DNA from: Panax quinquefolius
Taxonomy: Eukaryota; Streptophyta; Magnoliopsida; Apiales; Araliaceae
Assembly: GCA_020205615.1 (NCBI GenBank)
Contig: CM035160.1
Span: 150,021,991 to 150,085,990 of the forward strand
Direction: 5' to 3'
DNA length: 64,000 nt
Each line of letters begins with the position of its first letter. Position 1 is the stretch's first letter. Below are positions 44,101 through 56,172 of this stretch, in pieces. Below the pieces are notes generated by a model, which saw only the letters and a list, made by a program, of their open reading frames with translations, made no database searches and was not told the origin of the DNA. The position numbers were made by a program, and so were the translations under genes.

Positions 44101-47100
44101 GTGATCACGGGTAAGTTAATCATTAATTCTTGCGAAGTTTATACCTTACTTGATACCGGTGCTACCCATTCATTTATCTCTCCTACTTGTGCTCAACGTT
44201 TAAACTTGACTCCGGAGAAATTAGACTTTGATTTATCTGTGGAGACTCCATTAGGAGAAACTTTCATCACATCCACTATTTATAAATCTTGTTTGATCCA
44301 TGTTGGCACCATCAAATTACCTGTTGACCTTATCTCTTTAAAGATACTTGCTTTAGATGTGATTTTAGGGATTGATTGGTTAACCACTCATCATGCCAAA
44401 ATTGATTGCTTTCGTAAGGTTGTTAGTTTTCATATTCCTAACCAACCTGTTGTACGAATTCAAGCAACTAAACCATTAAAATCAATCACTGTCATATCTA
44501 GTCATAAAGCTATTCGTTTACTGAAAAACGGATGTCAAGCTTTCTTAGACCATGTTATGGATTTGAATAAAGACACGTGATTTGAATAATATTCTGTTGT
44601 TAGTAAATTTCACGGCGTGTTTCACGAAGAACTTCCGGTCTACCCCGTAGCGTGAAGTTGAATTCTTTATTGATCTTGAGCACGATACAAAGCCCATTTC
44701 TAAAACCCCATGTCGAATGGCTCCTATTGAACTTCAGGAGTTAAAGGTCCAACTACGGAGTTGTTGGACATCCGGTTTCATTGGCCCCTAGTACATCTCC
44801 TTGGGGTGCTCCTATTTTATTTGTAAAGAAGAAAGAGCGGGGAGTATGCGAATTTGTATTGACTATCGGGGAATTGAACCATGTCACCATCAAGAATAGG
44901 TATCCACTACCTCGTATTGATGACTTGTTTGACCAAGAAGAAGCGAGAACAATTCTTTTAAAGATCGATCTTCGATTACGGATATCATCACTAAAGATTA
45001 AGCGAGGATATTCCAAAGACTGCCTTCAGAACTCGATACGGGCATTATGAATTTTTAGTCATGTCTTTTAGATTGACTAATGCTCCTGCGGCTTTCATGG
45101 ATATGATGAACTGATTATTCAAGGACTATTTAGATCGGTTCGTTGTTGTCTTTATAGATGACATTCTCATATATTCCAAAAGTCATGATGATCATGAGCA
45201 CCATTTGAAGCTGGTACTCCAAAGGCTTCGTGAAAACAAGCTATATGCCAAGTTGAAGAAATACGAGTTCTGGATTGAGGAAGTAGCATTCCTTGGGCAT
45301 GTGGTGTCTAAACATGGAGTATCTGTCGACCCGGCGAAGATTGAAGCAATACAAAGTTGGGAGAAACCGAAGTCGGTGACCGAAGTACGTAGCTTTCTGG
45401 GCCTAGCTGGTTATTATCGGAGATTCGTGGAAGGGTTTTCTCGAATCGCTACTCCATTAACTCAGCTAACTCGGAAGGATACAAAATTTGTTTAGAGTGA
45501 GAAATGCGAGAAGAGTTTCCAAGAGCTTAAGAGGATACTTATTTCGGCACCTGTTCTAACAATACCATCTGGTTCGGATGGATTTGTTATCTACAGCGAT
45601 GCTTCTGGCAAAGGGTTAGGATGTGTTCTCATGCAACGTGGGAAAGTCATAGCCTATGCCTCGCGACAATTTAAACAATATGAGAGGAATTATCCTACTC
45701 ATGATCTAGAGTTGGCAGCAGTCGTCTTCGCGTTAAAGATCTGGAGGCACTATCTATATGGGGAGAAAGTGGAGATATATTCAGACCATAAAAGCCTAAA
45801 ATATTTCTTCACTCAAAAAGGAACTCAACATGCTGCAACGACGTTGGCTCGAGTTGTTGAAAGATTACGACCACACTATTCAATACCATCCTGGAAAAGC
45901 GAACGTGGTAGCTGACGCGTTGAGTAGAAGATCATATGCAGGAACGAGTGCGATGATGTCAAGTATATACATAGAGCCAACTTTAATAGAAAAAGTTAAG
46001 GTTGCTTCAAGCCACCGAAGCTTGAGCCGGGAGGCGATCGTATGAAGAAGAAAGTACAAGAAGGTGTTATTTGAGGCGAGAATCGATGAAGAAGGAATAC
46101 TTGAGTCCACTCCAAACTTTGTGTTCCTAACGACTACGATTTGAAGTACAAGATTATGATGGAGTCACACAATACACCATTTGCGATCCATCCTGGAAGT
46201 ACCAAAATGTATCGTGATCTTCGACATACATTTTGGTGGAATAATATGAAGAGTGAGATTGCAAAGTTTATCTCGACGTGTTTAACTTGTCAATGTGTAA
46301 AGGCGGAGCATCAAGTATCTAAGGGTCCATTGCAACCACTTGATATTCCGAAATGGAAGTGGGAACATATTACCATGGATTTTGTTACTGGTCTTCCTAC
46401 GGTTTCTCAAGGCATCGATGCTATTTGGGTTATTGTTGATAGATTAACCAAGTCTACTCATTTCTTACCGATACGGGAGACTTATTCCCTTGAACGTCTT
46501 GCTCATATGTATGTAAATGAGATTGTGAGATTGCATGGCATGCCAGTATCTATAGTTTCGGATCGTGACCCAAGATTTACTTCAAGATTTTGGGTTAGCT
46601 TACAAAAAGCTATGGGCACAGATTTACGATTTAGTTCGGCATACCATCCTCAAACGGACGGACAATCAGAGAGGACTATTCAAACTCTTGAAGATTTATT
46701 AAGACTCTGTGTCCTAGACTTCAAAGGGAGTTGGGATAAGTATTTACCATTGGTGGAATTCTCCTATAACAACAGTTATTAGACAAGCATTGGTGTGGCC
46801 CCATTTGAAGCATTGTATGGACGAAAGTGTCGCTCTTCAGTATGTTGGGACGAGGTGGGTGAAACAACATTGTTGGGACCCGAGTTGGTACGTATGACTA
46901 CGGAAAAGATCCAAATGATTTGACAACGTATACAAACGGCACAAGATCGACAAAAGAGTTATGCGGATCTTCATCGAAAGGACGTGGAATTTAGTATTGG
47001 GGATCATTTATTGTTGCGTGTTGCCCCATGGAAGGGAGTTACAAGATTCGGGAAGAGAGGAAAGCTCAATCCATGATTTATTGGTCCATTTCAAATTCTT

Positions 47101-47454
47101 GACCGAGTAGGTAATGTAGCCTATAGACTCGCGTTACCTCCGAGTATGTCTCGTGTTCATAATGTGTTTCACATATCTATACTTCGTAAATATGTGAAAG
47201 ACCCGAACCATGTTATTGAGTTAGAACTAGACGAGATAGCCGAAGACTTAACGTACGAAGAGGTACCCGTCAAGATCTTGGATAGGAAGGAGCATGTCCT
47301 ACGCACAAAGGTCATACCACAAGTTAAAGTTTTGTGGAGGAACCATGCTATAGAGGAAATGACCTGGGAGTTGGAAACGGAAAAGAAAGCGAGGTATCCT
47401 CACCTTTTCGAAACACCAGGTACGTACGTCAATTTTGAGGACGAAATTTCATAA
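44101..47454 (+). pseudogene. E2 pol: protease to chromodomain-like tail
   Basis: The protease site DTGATHSF at 44152 is intact. RT is split by frameshifts between about 44580 and 45200, yet keeps the catalytic FIDD at 45151-45162. RNase H reads [10 protein letters not shown] near 45595 and [18 protein letters not shown]. Integrase 46141-46782 is one open frame of 213 residues with the catalytic triad Asp 46378, Asp 46561 and Glu 46669. The tail frame (47146-47454) contains [18 protein letters not shown] and ends with the chromodomain-like region. Stops at about 46780 (TAG), 46921 and 47074 (both CGA to TGA) separate it from integrase. Confidence 0.88.
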
Positions 47455-47465
47455 GGAGGTGAGGT

Positions 47466-48477
47466 TGTAAGACCCCAACTTATTATTTAATGAAATTAAA
47501 TTTCCTCTATTTTTTATCTTGAAATAGTAAGGGTTGATTTGATTAATGTGGTAAGTTATGGGTAAAATGCGTAATTATTTCAAACAAGCAAGTGTTTTAA
47601 AATATTCATTGTTGACGGGGAATATTCGTTTGGTCGTGGAATATTTTGATTATTCTTGAATTTTACTTCACTATGATTATTTATGAGGTATTTTTTTGGA
47701 CATGAAATAGCTGAAATACGAATCCTTGATATTTATTCTTTTGTTTCACTAGATTCGTTTCTTTTAAAATATTTTTCATCATCCTCAGTCCTAAATGATG
47801 ATATTATTGAATATCTTTGGCATGTAGTGCAAAGATAAATAATTTTATAATGAATATTTTTGACCCGTAGTGCAAAGATGAACAGGTGTTAAGATGAACA
47901 TGATCGACTGATGAATATCTTTGGCCTGTAGTGCAAAGATGAATATTTGATTCAAGATGAATATTGATTGATGTTACAGGGATAAAATATTGATGATGGA
48001 CTTTTAAATTCATAGATAATAGTAGAATTCATTCTCTACGTAACTCTTCTATGAATTATTATTTCCGCTGCGAATATTGATCTGAAACTTGTTGTCTATT
48101 ATATCTATCAGATTTTTCCCTGTTAAAGACTAACGATAATTTGTTCTATATTATCTTAGTCATAATATTTTTTACTGGGCTAGTTGAGCTCACCCTTTTC
48201 CTTTTTGTTCCATTTTTCTTCTCGGAGGCGAGAATGTGGTAGTCTTAGTCGGGGTATGGAATGAAGGTTCTAGGAAGTTGTTTTAGTAGTCCTCACCATT
48301 TTTGTAAAGTATTGTATCAATAATTGTAATGAGGACTTAGTTGGGTATGTATATTGTCTAGATGACAATATTTGTATTTAAACTCAAAGTTTATGGGTTG
48401 TATTAATAAAGTTGTAGTTATACCATGTTATTGACGACTCAAAATGGATGATGTATACCTATTTTGGGGGCGTCACA
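47466..48477 (+). repeat. E2 3' LTR with 1.59-kb internal deletion
   Basis: It starts TGTAAGACCCC and ends GGGGGCGTCACA but is only 1012 bp. The sequence jumps near 47645 from the equivalent of 40276 to that of 41861, with TTTT at both edges. The deletion removes most of U3, the TATA box and the leader. Confidence 0.9.
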
Positions 48478-48482
48478 TTTTA

Positions 48483-48704
48483 CTATTAGCCTAATAAAAC
48501 GAATAACTTTATAAAAGTATTATGTTTTATATAAAAAGCTTTTTTGTTTTATTACATTAATAATACTAATAAAACAAAATTTCATCATCACTTACTTTGA
48601 AAAATTTTCAAATGTCACCCTTAACTTTAAACTTTTATCAATTTAACTATTCACCAAAATAGAAAAATTGAATACTTTTATTTCATAAATTTCGGGGTCT
48701 CATA
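48483..48704 (-). repeat. R1 3' LTR, remainder beyond E2
   Basis: It continues the reverse LTR from the E2 target site (TTTTA duplicated, then CTATTAGCCTAATAAAACG) to the inverted LTR start GGGGTCTCATA. Confidence 0.75.
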
Positions 48705-49039
48705 ATCTCCCCTCCTTATGAAATTTTGCCTTCGAAATTTACGTACGTACCTGGTATTTCGAAGAGATGAGAATACCTTGCTTTCTTTTCGGATTGTACC
48801 TTCCCGGTTATTTCTTCTGTATCATGATTTTCCCATTGCTCATTTCACGTGTTTGGATATCATTCTAGAATATACTTCAAAACAAGGTTAATTGACATAT
48901 CATAATTTGTCAACTTATCAAGTAAACAATTTCAGCTTAGGTAAGTCACACACTAGCGAAGTATATTACTTGTCTCTCCCTTTTTAGTTCTAGACTCATA
49001 TCTCCGCCAACAACCATATCCCTAAGCTCTGATACCAAA
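48705..49039 (-). mobile_element. R1 internal region, 335 bp
   Basis: On the minus strand it starts with the PBS TGGTATCAGAGCT (49037-49025), keeps the leader with the stretch up to the gag start (near 48866), then jumps to the chromodomain tail (about 48840-48740) and ends in a purine-rich tract (AAGGAGGGGAGAT) before the 3' LTR. Both replication primer sites remain although nothing is coded. Confidence 0.82.
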
Positions 49040-50460
49040 TGTGACGCCCCCAAAATAGGTATACATCACCCATCTTGAGTCGCCAAAAAATACACTATAA
49101 AAATCATTTACAACTTCATTTATACAATTGTCGTGCAAAATACGACGACATGTATACTGTGAGTTTAAATACAAATACATATACCAACTCTGACTCATGT
49201 CACAATTGCACCTTACATAAAGGTAAAGTCAAAAACTGTTTTAGAAATTAAAATCTTTGGAAAGTGCTCAAGGAAACCTTCGTACATAGGAGGCCATGAA
49301 TCTAAGTTATGATAGATATCATATGTCTAGAGAATTATCCTTGGTTGACCCAATAGACCCCAAAGAAAAACGAGAAGATTACTATCATGTTACTTCCAAT
49401 GGTGAGTCTTCTCTTGACATATAACTATCTCCAAGTGAAAATTATATTTCAAATAAACTCCAAGATCATATAGGTAGTGCTCGTAGATATACTCAGCAAG
49501 TGGATGTGCACAATCACGTCTTATGATGATAACGAAGTTGTATGTCATTAGACATCTTGTATGATAGTGACAAAACACCTTTCCAAAGTTGGGTTACTTC
49601 ACCTTATTCGGTTCACCAAAATTAAATATCAAATGGCGATATAATCGACACACTTATCTAAAGTTCTCAATAAAATTATTTCCATACTATTTAGGAAAAA
49701 CCTCAGCATTTATAGACCACCACATTCTATTCCCATGTTATCCCCGCCGACTCAAAGAACACTCTTATTACACGAAAGGAATTGTGAAGAAAAAAGGGTG
49801 AGCACAACTAGCCCGATAAAGAATATCATAACTAAAGATAATTAAATTATCAATAGCTTACATCAATAATAAATCGGAGATTTAGAACATATGGTAGATG
49901 ATAAAACTTTTCAATCATAGTTGCGCGTGAACGAAGCAATCCATTAAAGAGTCGAATAGACCATGGTCTATTATTTTCTCCATGTTAAAAGTCCACCAAT
50001 AATGTTTTATCCCTCGTAACATCAATCAATAATTCCCGCCCACAATCATATGAATAACTCATAATCATAATTGTGATTCGAATTCCTTTTTCGCACCTGT
50101 GACGAAGATAATTTTCATCACCTATCTTCACTTTTGAAACATCAAAAATCATGGTTATACCAAATCACAATCTCTCGCTTTCATAATCATACTAATAAAT
50201 TCATTTTTGCACTACTACCAAAGATATAACATCTGCTTTAGAAGAGTCGAGTAGAGCATGATATCTACTATCTTCTACTTAATTTAAAAGTTTATTATCA
50301 ATATTTTATCATTTGAGACTCAAACTTAATAAATAATCCACATCATCAAATCATCCCTGCACTACAGGCCAAGGATATTATTTAGTATCACGACCACGAA
50401 TTATCCATGCACTACGGGTCAAAGATAATCGTGTTTTCATCAACGGTTCTGATCATGCCA
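49040..50460 (-). repeat. R1 5' LTR, rearranged
   Basis: The minus-strand LTR end is at 49040. Homology is lost at about 49175-49785, then resumes (GGGTGAGCACAACTAGCCC) and runs through diverged hairpin-array sequence to about 50460. The 610-bp non-homologous stretch has short ORFs but no recognised domain. Its CATAGGAGGCCATGAATC-type sequence is not found elsewhere in the window. Confidence 0.6.
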
Positions 50461-52332
50461 TAAAATAATTCATCTTTGTGAAAGTAGTATGCACACAAGA
50501 CAATCATGTTTGATGATAAAGTATATACTTTGTAATAATCTTATTCATTTATTAATAAAAAGTATTAATTAATTAAAGGCTTTTAATTATCTACATGATG
50601 TTGTTTTATAATATGTGATAAACTCATAGTTTTAAGCAATGCTTTTAGAAGAAGTATGATGATCATTCTAATGAGATCTAAATTCTTAGAAAGCTTAAAA
50701 CTAAAATAGTTCCCAATCGTTGGATTACTAAATTGGGGATTAGTGAATCCGGATAGATTGGTAGTTACGTTGCTTGCTCATTGGATGAGGATGATTGATC
50801 TCATGATCATTTGTGTGGAGACACTAAAGCAAGTATGTATGTGCTTATTAGAGAATAAGTTCTTTGAGCGTGGCTCATTAAGGAATTCCTAATGGAGTTT
50901 TACTTGCCTATCAATAGGAATTCCTGTAGTGATAGTAGTACAAGTGATCCTTGGACTTGAGATCATCATAGTATCTTGTGTATAATGAGTTATACTTTGA
51001 CTTATTCCTTAAGACCCTTAGGGTATATCAAAGGGTATGCTTGGGTATAATAAGTTGTACATGGAGATAATGTATGATCAATAAAAAATCTACCACTTCT
51101 AGTAAAAGAAGAGAAATGTACTATGTGATTCGATAAATGACAACCCAGTAGTCCTTGGCCAAGGCAGAATGGAATGAAATTAGAAAGGAGTTTCTAATTT
51201 GCATTATTTGGAGTTGTGCATTTAAGAGTAGAAATACATATAATTAAATAAAATAAGACTTGACAGTAATTCCATGTCTTATATTTAATTGGGACATTGT
51301 ATGGTGGAAGGATTGAATTGTACGGTAACTATTTACTCAAAGGTTCTTTAATGATTCATGTTAAAATCTATATTATCTGAAAAGTCGTTGATCGCTAGGG
51401 AGGCTTATCTCTATTGTAGAATAAATATTATTTATTTAAATAAATTAATCGTTTAATTTATTTATTTAAATAAAATTAGAATTGTTCTAATTGATTTATT
51501 CACAATTGGTTTAATATGGAGAACCTAAAGGGTCACACCATAAAAGGAAGAATAATTATTTAAGAAGTTAATGGCATAATCGTAATAATATGTTAAGTAT
51601 ATTTAATTTAATCTATAGTGATAGAATAAATTAAATAGCTTCATATTATTATTTAATATTTTAGAAATATTAAATATAAATTAATAAGAGGAGTCTTATT
51701 AATATTATTACAATTATTATTATTTTAATTTCTAAAAGAGTTTAGGAATTAATTTAATATAAGTACTCTCATTTATTCCTAATAGGATTAGGAGAAAAAA
51801 TTAGTTAAAGGAGTTTAATTAATTATCCCTAATAAGATTAATGAGCCCATTTAATTAAAAGAGTTTAATTAAATAATACTTTATTTTAATTAAATAGGGT
51901 TACCTGATATCTATATAAAAGGAGTCTTATAACATATATCAGATACACGTAATTCCAAAAGTTGGAGAGTACGCCTTTTTTATAGAGATAGAAAACTAGG
52001 GTTTAGCCAACCACCCTTCTTCTTGAATATTTCTTCTTCCTTGGTGGATCACCTCTAGAGGCCAAACACTTGGGTGGCTAACGTTGATCAAAGGAATGAA
52101 CCAAACCTGGTGGATTCAAGATGAACGCGAAAAAGATTGGAGGTGAACTTGTACCTGAGGAAGCTCGAATCTTCAAGGGTATGATTTTATTCTTTGTCTT
52201 TTCGTTTAATTAATAATTATGTATAAAGGGTGATCCGGGTATATGGTTTGTAAAATTTTAAAACTCTGATTTTTCCATGTTTCCGCTTATTTTTGCAATT
52301 TGATTGCGTTAATGAATATTACAAACCTAACA
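50461..52332 (+). mobile_element. Ty1/copia-like LTR (5' boundary unclear)
   Basis: Unlike the gypsy LTRs here. A TATA-like CTATATAAAAGGAG lies near 51913-51926, followed by a leader. A GAATCTTCAAGGGTATG stretch near 52168 resembles the end of copia leaders with a splice donor. The LTR ends ACCTAACA at 52332, directly before a damaged primer-binding site. No start TGTTAGG was found, so the 5' end is truncated or diverged. The family is inferred from style, not from coding sequence. Confidence 0.55.
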
Positions 52333-52685
52333 GTGACATCAGAGCCAAACCTTTATGTGAATTATTAATTGTTTAATTTGATATGTATATTGATATGTGA
52401 TTAGAACAATTTAATTGGGCATAATTTTATTGTATAAAATTTATTTAAAAAAAAACATGATTCGCGAGGCTTGTTTCCCAATTTGGTTGTGTTGTTCTTT
52501 TACTACACGTTCAAGGAACTTATATGTATAAATATGATACTCAAGGAATAATGGTTATTCGCAAATCCTGCGTATTTGATTAATTGATCATGCATAATTG
52601 ATTAATTAAATAATGGTTCCTTTATTTTGTTTTACAAAATGGTAACATGGTATCATCTTTTGAAAAGTTAGCGAGGATCGAGGTT

Positions 52686-52688
<3 letters not shown>

Positions 52689-52733
<45 letters not shown>
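52689..52733. repeat. (TA)n microsatellite
   Basis: About 22 TA units. Confidence 0.95.
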
Positions 52734-52735
<2 letters not shown>

Positions 52736-52871
52736 GTTTCAATAGAATTTTGCAAAAGTCACGTGCTTGGTTACTTAACATGATTATGAGGATTCAAGTA
52801 ATCATATATATTATATGATTACCATATATGTATACCGAGGAAGTTAATGGGAATGTTTTCAAGGAATCACG

Positions 52872-52872
<1 letters not shown>

Positions 52873-52905
<33 letters not shown>
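52873..52905. repeat. (AT)n microsatellite
   Basis: About 15 AT units, flanked by GTTAAT and ATTAAC so that the whole is palindromic. Confidence 0.9.
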
Positions 52906-52913
<8 letters not shown>

Positions 52914-52963
52914 GTAATAATTTATAATTAAAATAAATAGTTTATTTAAATTTTAAAATTAGA

Positions 52964-53035
52964 ATTCCATGTTAACTAATTAGAGTTGGAATTGGATTCC
53001 ATGATAACTAGTTAGAGTTGAAATTGGATTCCATG
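52964..53035. repeat. 32-bp tandem repeat, just over two units
   Basis: The unit starts ATTCCATGTTAACTA or ATTCCATGATAACTA and ends AATTGG. Confidence 0.75.
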
Positions 53036-53440
53036 TTTCTTTAAAATAAAGGAGTTTTTTTTACTTGGAATTGGATTCAATAATTAATTAAAATAAATAA
53101 GTTTATTTTAATTAATGATTTTGATTAAAATAAAATAGTTTATTTTATTCAAAATTGGATAAATTAAAATAAAAGAGATTTATTTTGATTTAAATTTGGA
53201 TTAAAATAAAAGAGTTTATTTTAATTGATATTAGATTTTATACTAACTAAATTTTTCCATTAAATGATATCAATATATATATTGAATGTTTATTATTCAT
53301 GAAATGAATGTTATTTATTGATACATATGGTGATGTGTATGATAATAAATGGGATTGATTATGGACTATTGACCAATGTGATTTGATTTTATTTTAGTTG
53401 GATGCATGAATGTACGGGTTTTATTAAATGGGGTCTGCGT

Positions 53441-56172
53441 TGTGACGCCCCCAAAATTAGGTATACATCACCCATCTTGGGTAGTTAGATACATAGTATG
53501 CGAATTTAAATACAACTTACTAATATAAGCTGTATGGTATGCAATCTGACATAAAGCGTGAGTTTGAATACAAATATTGTCTACTAGATATTATACAAAC
53601 TCAAAAGGAGTCCTCATTACAATTATTATCACCTTTATTTCACAGAATAGTGAGGACTACTAATGCTATCCTCTAGATTATTACTCAGTTCCACGACTCG
53701 TCCCGGCTATATTCTCATTTTACGAAGAGAGAAACGGTGAAAGAAAGGGTGAGCTCAACTAGCTCGAGAAGAAATATTATGACTAAGATAATCTGAGAAT
53801 AAATTATCATTATTAGCCTCTGGCGGTGTTAAAGCGATAAGATATAATGAACATCAAGTTTAACTACGGTGAACCAATGAATCCATTAAAAGAGTCAAGT
53901 AGAAAATAAAATCTACTATCTTTTATGATTTTAAAAGATTTTCATCTTTGTTATAAATTTGAGACTAAACTTTAATAAATATTCCACATCATCGAATCAC
54001 CCCCGCACTACTGCCGAGGATATTCTTTAGTATCACGACCACAATTATTCATGCACTACGGGCCGAGAATAGTTGTGTATTCATTAATGGTCATGATCAT
54101 GCCAACAAGCGTCCATCGATGCACTACTACCACTAAGGATTTTTATCACATCATTTGTAACATTACGGTCGTGATTACAATCGGAATAGTCTCTGGTCAT
54201 AATCATACCAAGTCCATCTATGCTGCCTTCTGCCCCGGATGACTTTCATCACATCATTTGTAACATTACGGTCATGATTACACCGAATAGTCTCTAGTCA
54301 TAATCATACCAAGTCCATCTATGCACTACAGGCCACAGATGACTTTCAACATAATATAAACATGAGGATGATGACAATGATATAAGAATTCAATAAAACA
54401 AGTTCAAGAATTATTTTATCCAGGAATTATTAACGTCCAAATTGTCAACATGATACTGTTTTGTAGAGTAAAATTCAAGAATGATCAGAAGAATATTTCC
54501 ATGAAAAGATCTTTGGATGAAACACAAATATCAAAGATATTCTACTAATTTCATGGAGTATAGAAGTCAAAGTTTTAACTTATTTGGGTATAATAAAGAA
54601 TGGAATAACAAAAGAAATCACCATGCATGCAATAAACCCACTGCAGTGAGAGTTATTCAATAGAATAATAATAACGGAACCGAGGTGGGTGAAATTCACA
54701 AGCGGCAGGATGTTCTAACGAGAATAATAAATGCGAACAATAAATGATGGAACCATGTAAAGGCAGTATAGATGCAGACGAGGATATTAAACGAGAATAA
54801 TAAAGACGGAATAATAAAAATGGAACAGTGCAGTGTAAAACACACGATAGGATATTCAACAAAATAATAATAAAAAGGCGGAACCGGTAAGGTGTAAAAC
54901 ACATGAGCGAGGATGTTCAACGAGAATAATAGAAGAATGTCACCAAGTATAGGGTAGGCAGCGTATACGAGTTATTCCAATGAGAATAATAAGAAATGGA
55001 ATAACAATAGTTCTCTACATGAATAAGAAAGAATAACACCCTTACAGGTACAAACAAATAATATTCCCTACCTTAGAAGAACCGAATATTGGAAAAGTGA
55101 AGTAGCAGAATACTTTTCTTCTTTCTCTCTATAGTTTCTCTCTCTAGAGTTTCAGTGAATTCGTAAGAAATAATGAAGGAATGAGCTTTATATTTATAGA
55201 AAAACTGAGGGTGGCTCTTGGTCTTATCGAAGGGTCAAAATGACTCTTGGTAATATTGAAGAGACAACTACTATTTCTTGAAGGAGTAATTAACCTTTGG
55301 AACACCGAAGAAAAGTTAACTCTTGGTAATATTGAAGGGGACAACTTTTATTTGCGAAGGGGTAATTACTATTGGACGAAGGTAAATACTATTGAAGAAG
55401 GTAATTACTATTGACGAAGGTAAATACTATTGACGAAGGTAATTACTATTCACAAAAGTAATTACTATTTACAAAGGTAATTACTATTGACGAAGAAACT
55501 CTTAGATGATGACATATGGGCTCCCCATAAAATAATCAAACTTACCACAAGCGTCTCATAATGAGACTCTTTATATATATCAAGGATTGAATAAATATTA
55601 CCACAAATCATTTTATTTTTAATCAACACATTTTAATCTTTCAACAATTATTAATCATTTATAACTTGTCGTCTCAATTAATAATATAACATATTATCTG
55701 AGATGATCTTGTGACAATAATTGAATCAATAATATAAGAGATATGATCACGGCAATTCTTTGTAGCAATAATTGAGTATAGCTAAGTGACTTCTCACGTA
55801 AGCATCAATCAATCAATGAGTGTCTTCTTACTATGCAACCAGCGTATTCTTTGTACTTTTACCACTGGTAGTTCAAGCGGTTTTAACGGTAACACCTCCG
55901 TAGATTATTTTTATAGAAAGATAATTTTGTCGTTTTTCTAACTACGACAATACTTTCGTTAATAGGGTCCACTAATGATTGGTATTAAATACGAATATTC
56001 TCCGACAAAAGAATATTCTCAGACCAAACGAATATTTTATAACAACTTGCTTACTTTGCAAAATTTATAAATATTACCCACAACTATAACATTATATCAA
56101 ATTTATTCCATAATATTCAAAAATAATATTTATAGAAAATTCACTTTATTTATAAAATTTGAGGGTCTTACA
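53441..56172 (-). repeat. RevE 3' LTR
   Basis: 2732 bp. The minus strand starts TGTAAGACCCTC at 56172 and ends GGGGGCGTCACA at 53441. The inverted TATA is at 55191-55198. Both hairpin arrays are present (about 54000-54350 and 54600-55015). The U3 has an added tandem-repeat block (about 55200-55560) absent from E1 and E4. Confidence 0.88.
55355..55500. repeat. 19-20 bp tandem repeat in RevE U3
   Basis: About seven degenerate units of the type GGTAATTACTATTGACGAA just upstream of the LTR promoter. Such arrays often act as LTR enhancers. Confidence 0.8.

Larger units (their letters stand above)
40093..48477 (+). mobile_element. Element E2: gypsy retrotransposon of a second LTR subfamily
   Basis: 5' LTR 40093-42693, primer-binding site 42696-42708, gag-pol 42882-47454, polypurine tract AAGGAGGTGAGG, 3' LTR 47466-48477. 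The target duplication TTTTA lies at 40088-40092 and 48478-48482. The protein is the same family as E4, but the LTR U3 is different. The 3' LTR lacks 1.59 kb. E2 inserted into R1, so it is younger than R1. Confidence 0.92.
38026..50460 (-). mobile_element. Element R1: reverse gypsy deletion derivative (contains E2)
   Basis: On the minus strand: 5' LTR about 50460-49040 (rearranged), primer-binding site 49037-49025, a 335-bp internal region, and a 3' LTR 48704-38026 interrupted by E2. All of gag and pol between the gag start and the chromodomain tail is gone, while the priming sites remain. That is the layout of a non-autonomous miniature derivative. The left flank is AATAA; the right boundary is unclear, so no target duplication can be confirmed. 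Confidence 0.75.
52333..53440 (+). mobile_element. Copia-like leader with AT-rich repeats
   Basis: TGACATCAGAGCC at 52334-52346 is close to TGGTATCAGAGCC, the usual copia PBS for initiator-Met tRNA. Then AT-rich non-coding sequence with two (TA)n tracts, a 32-bp repeat (52964-53035), and AT-rich palindromic repeats of the ATTAAAATAAA type (53080-53240). No gag is reached before RevE begins at 53441. Confidence 0.5.

Noticed and set aside
49040..50460. R1 as a complete element with a target duplication
   Set aside because: The right LTR boundary is not recognisable, and AATAA on the left has no clear partner, so I claim only a derivative.
50461..53440. Complete copia element
   Set aside because: Only an LTR-like end, a damaged PBS and an AT-rich leader are present. 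There is no gag, integrase or RT frame and no second LTR.
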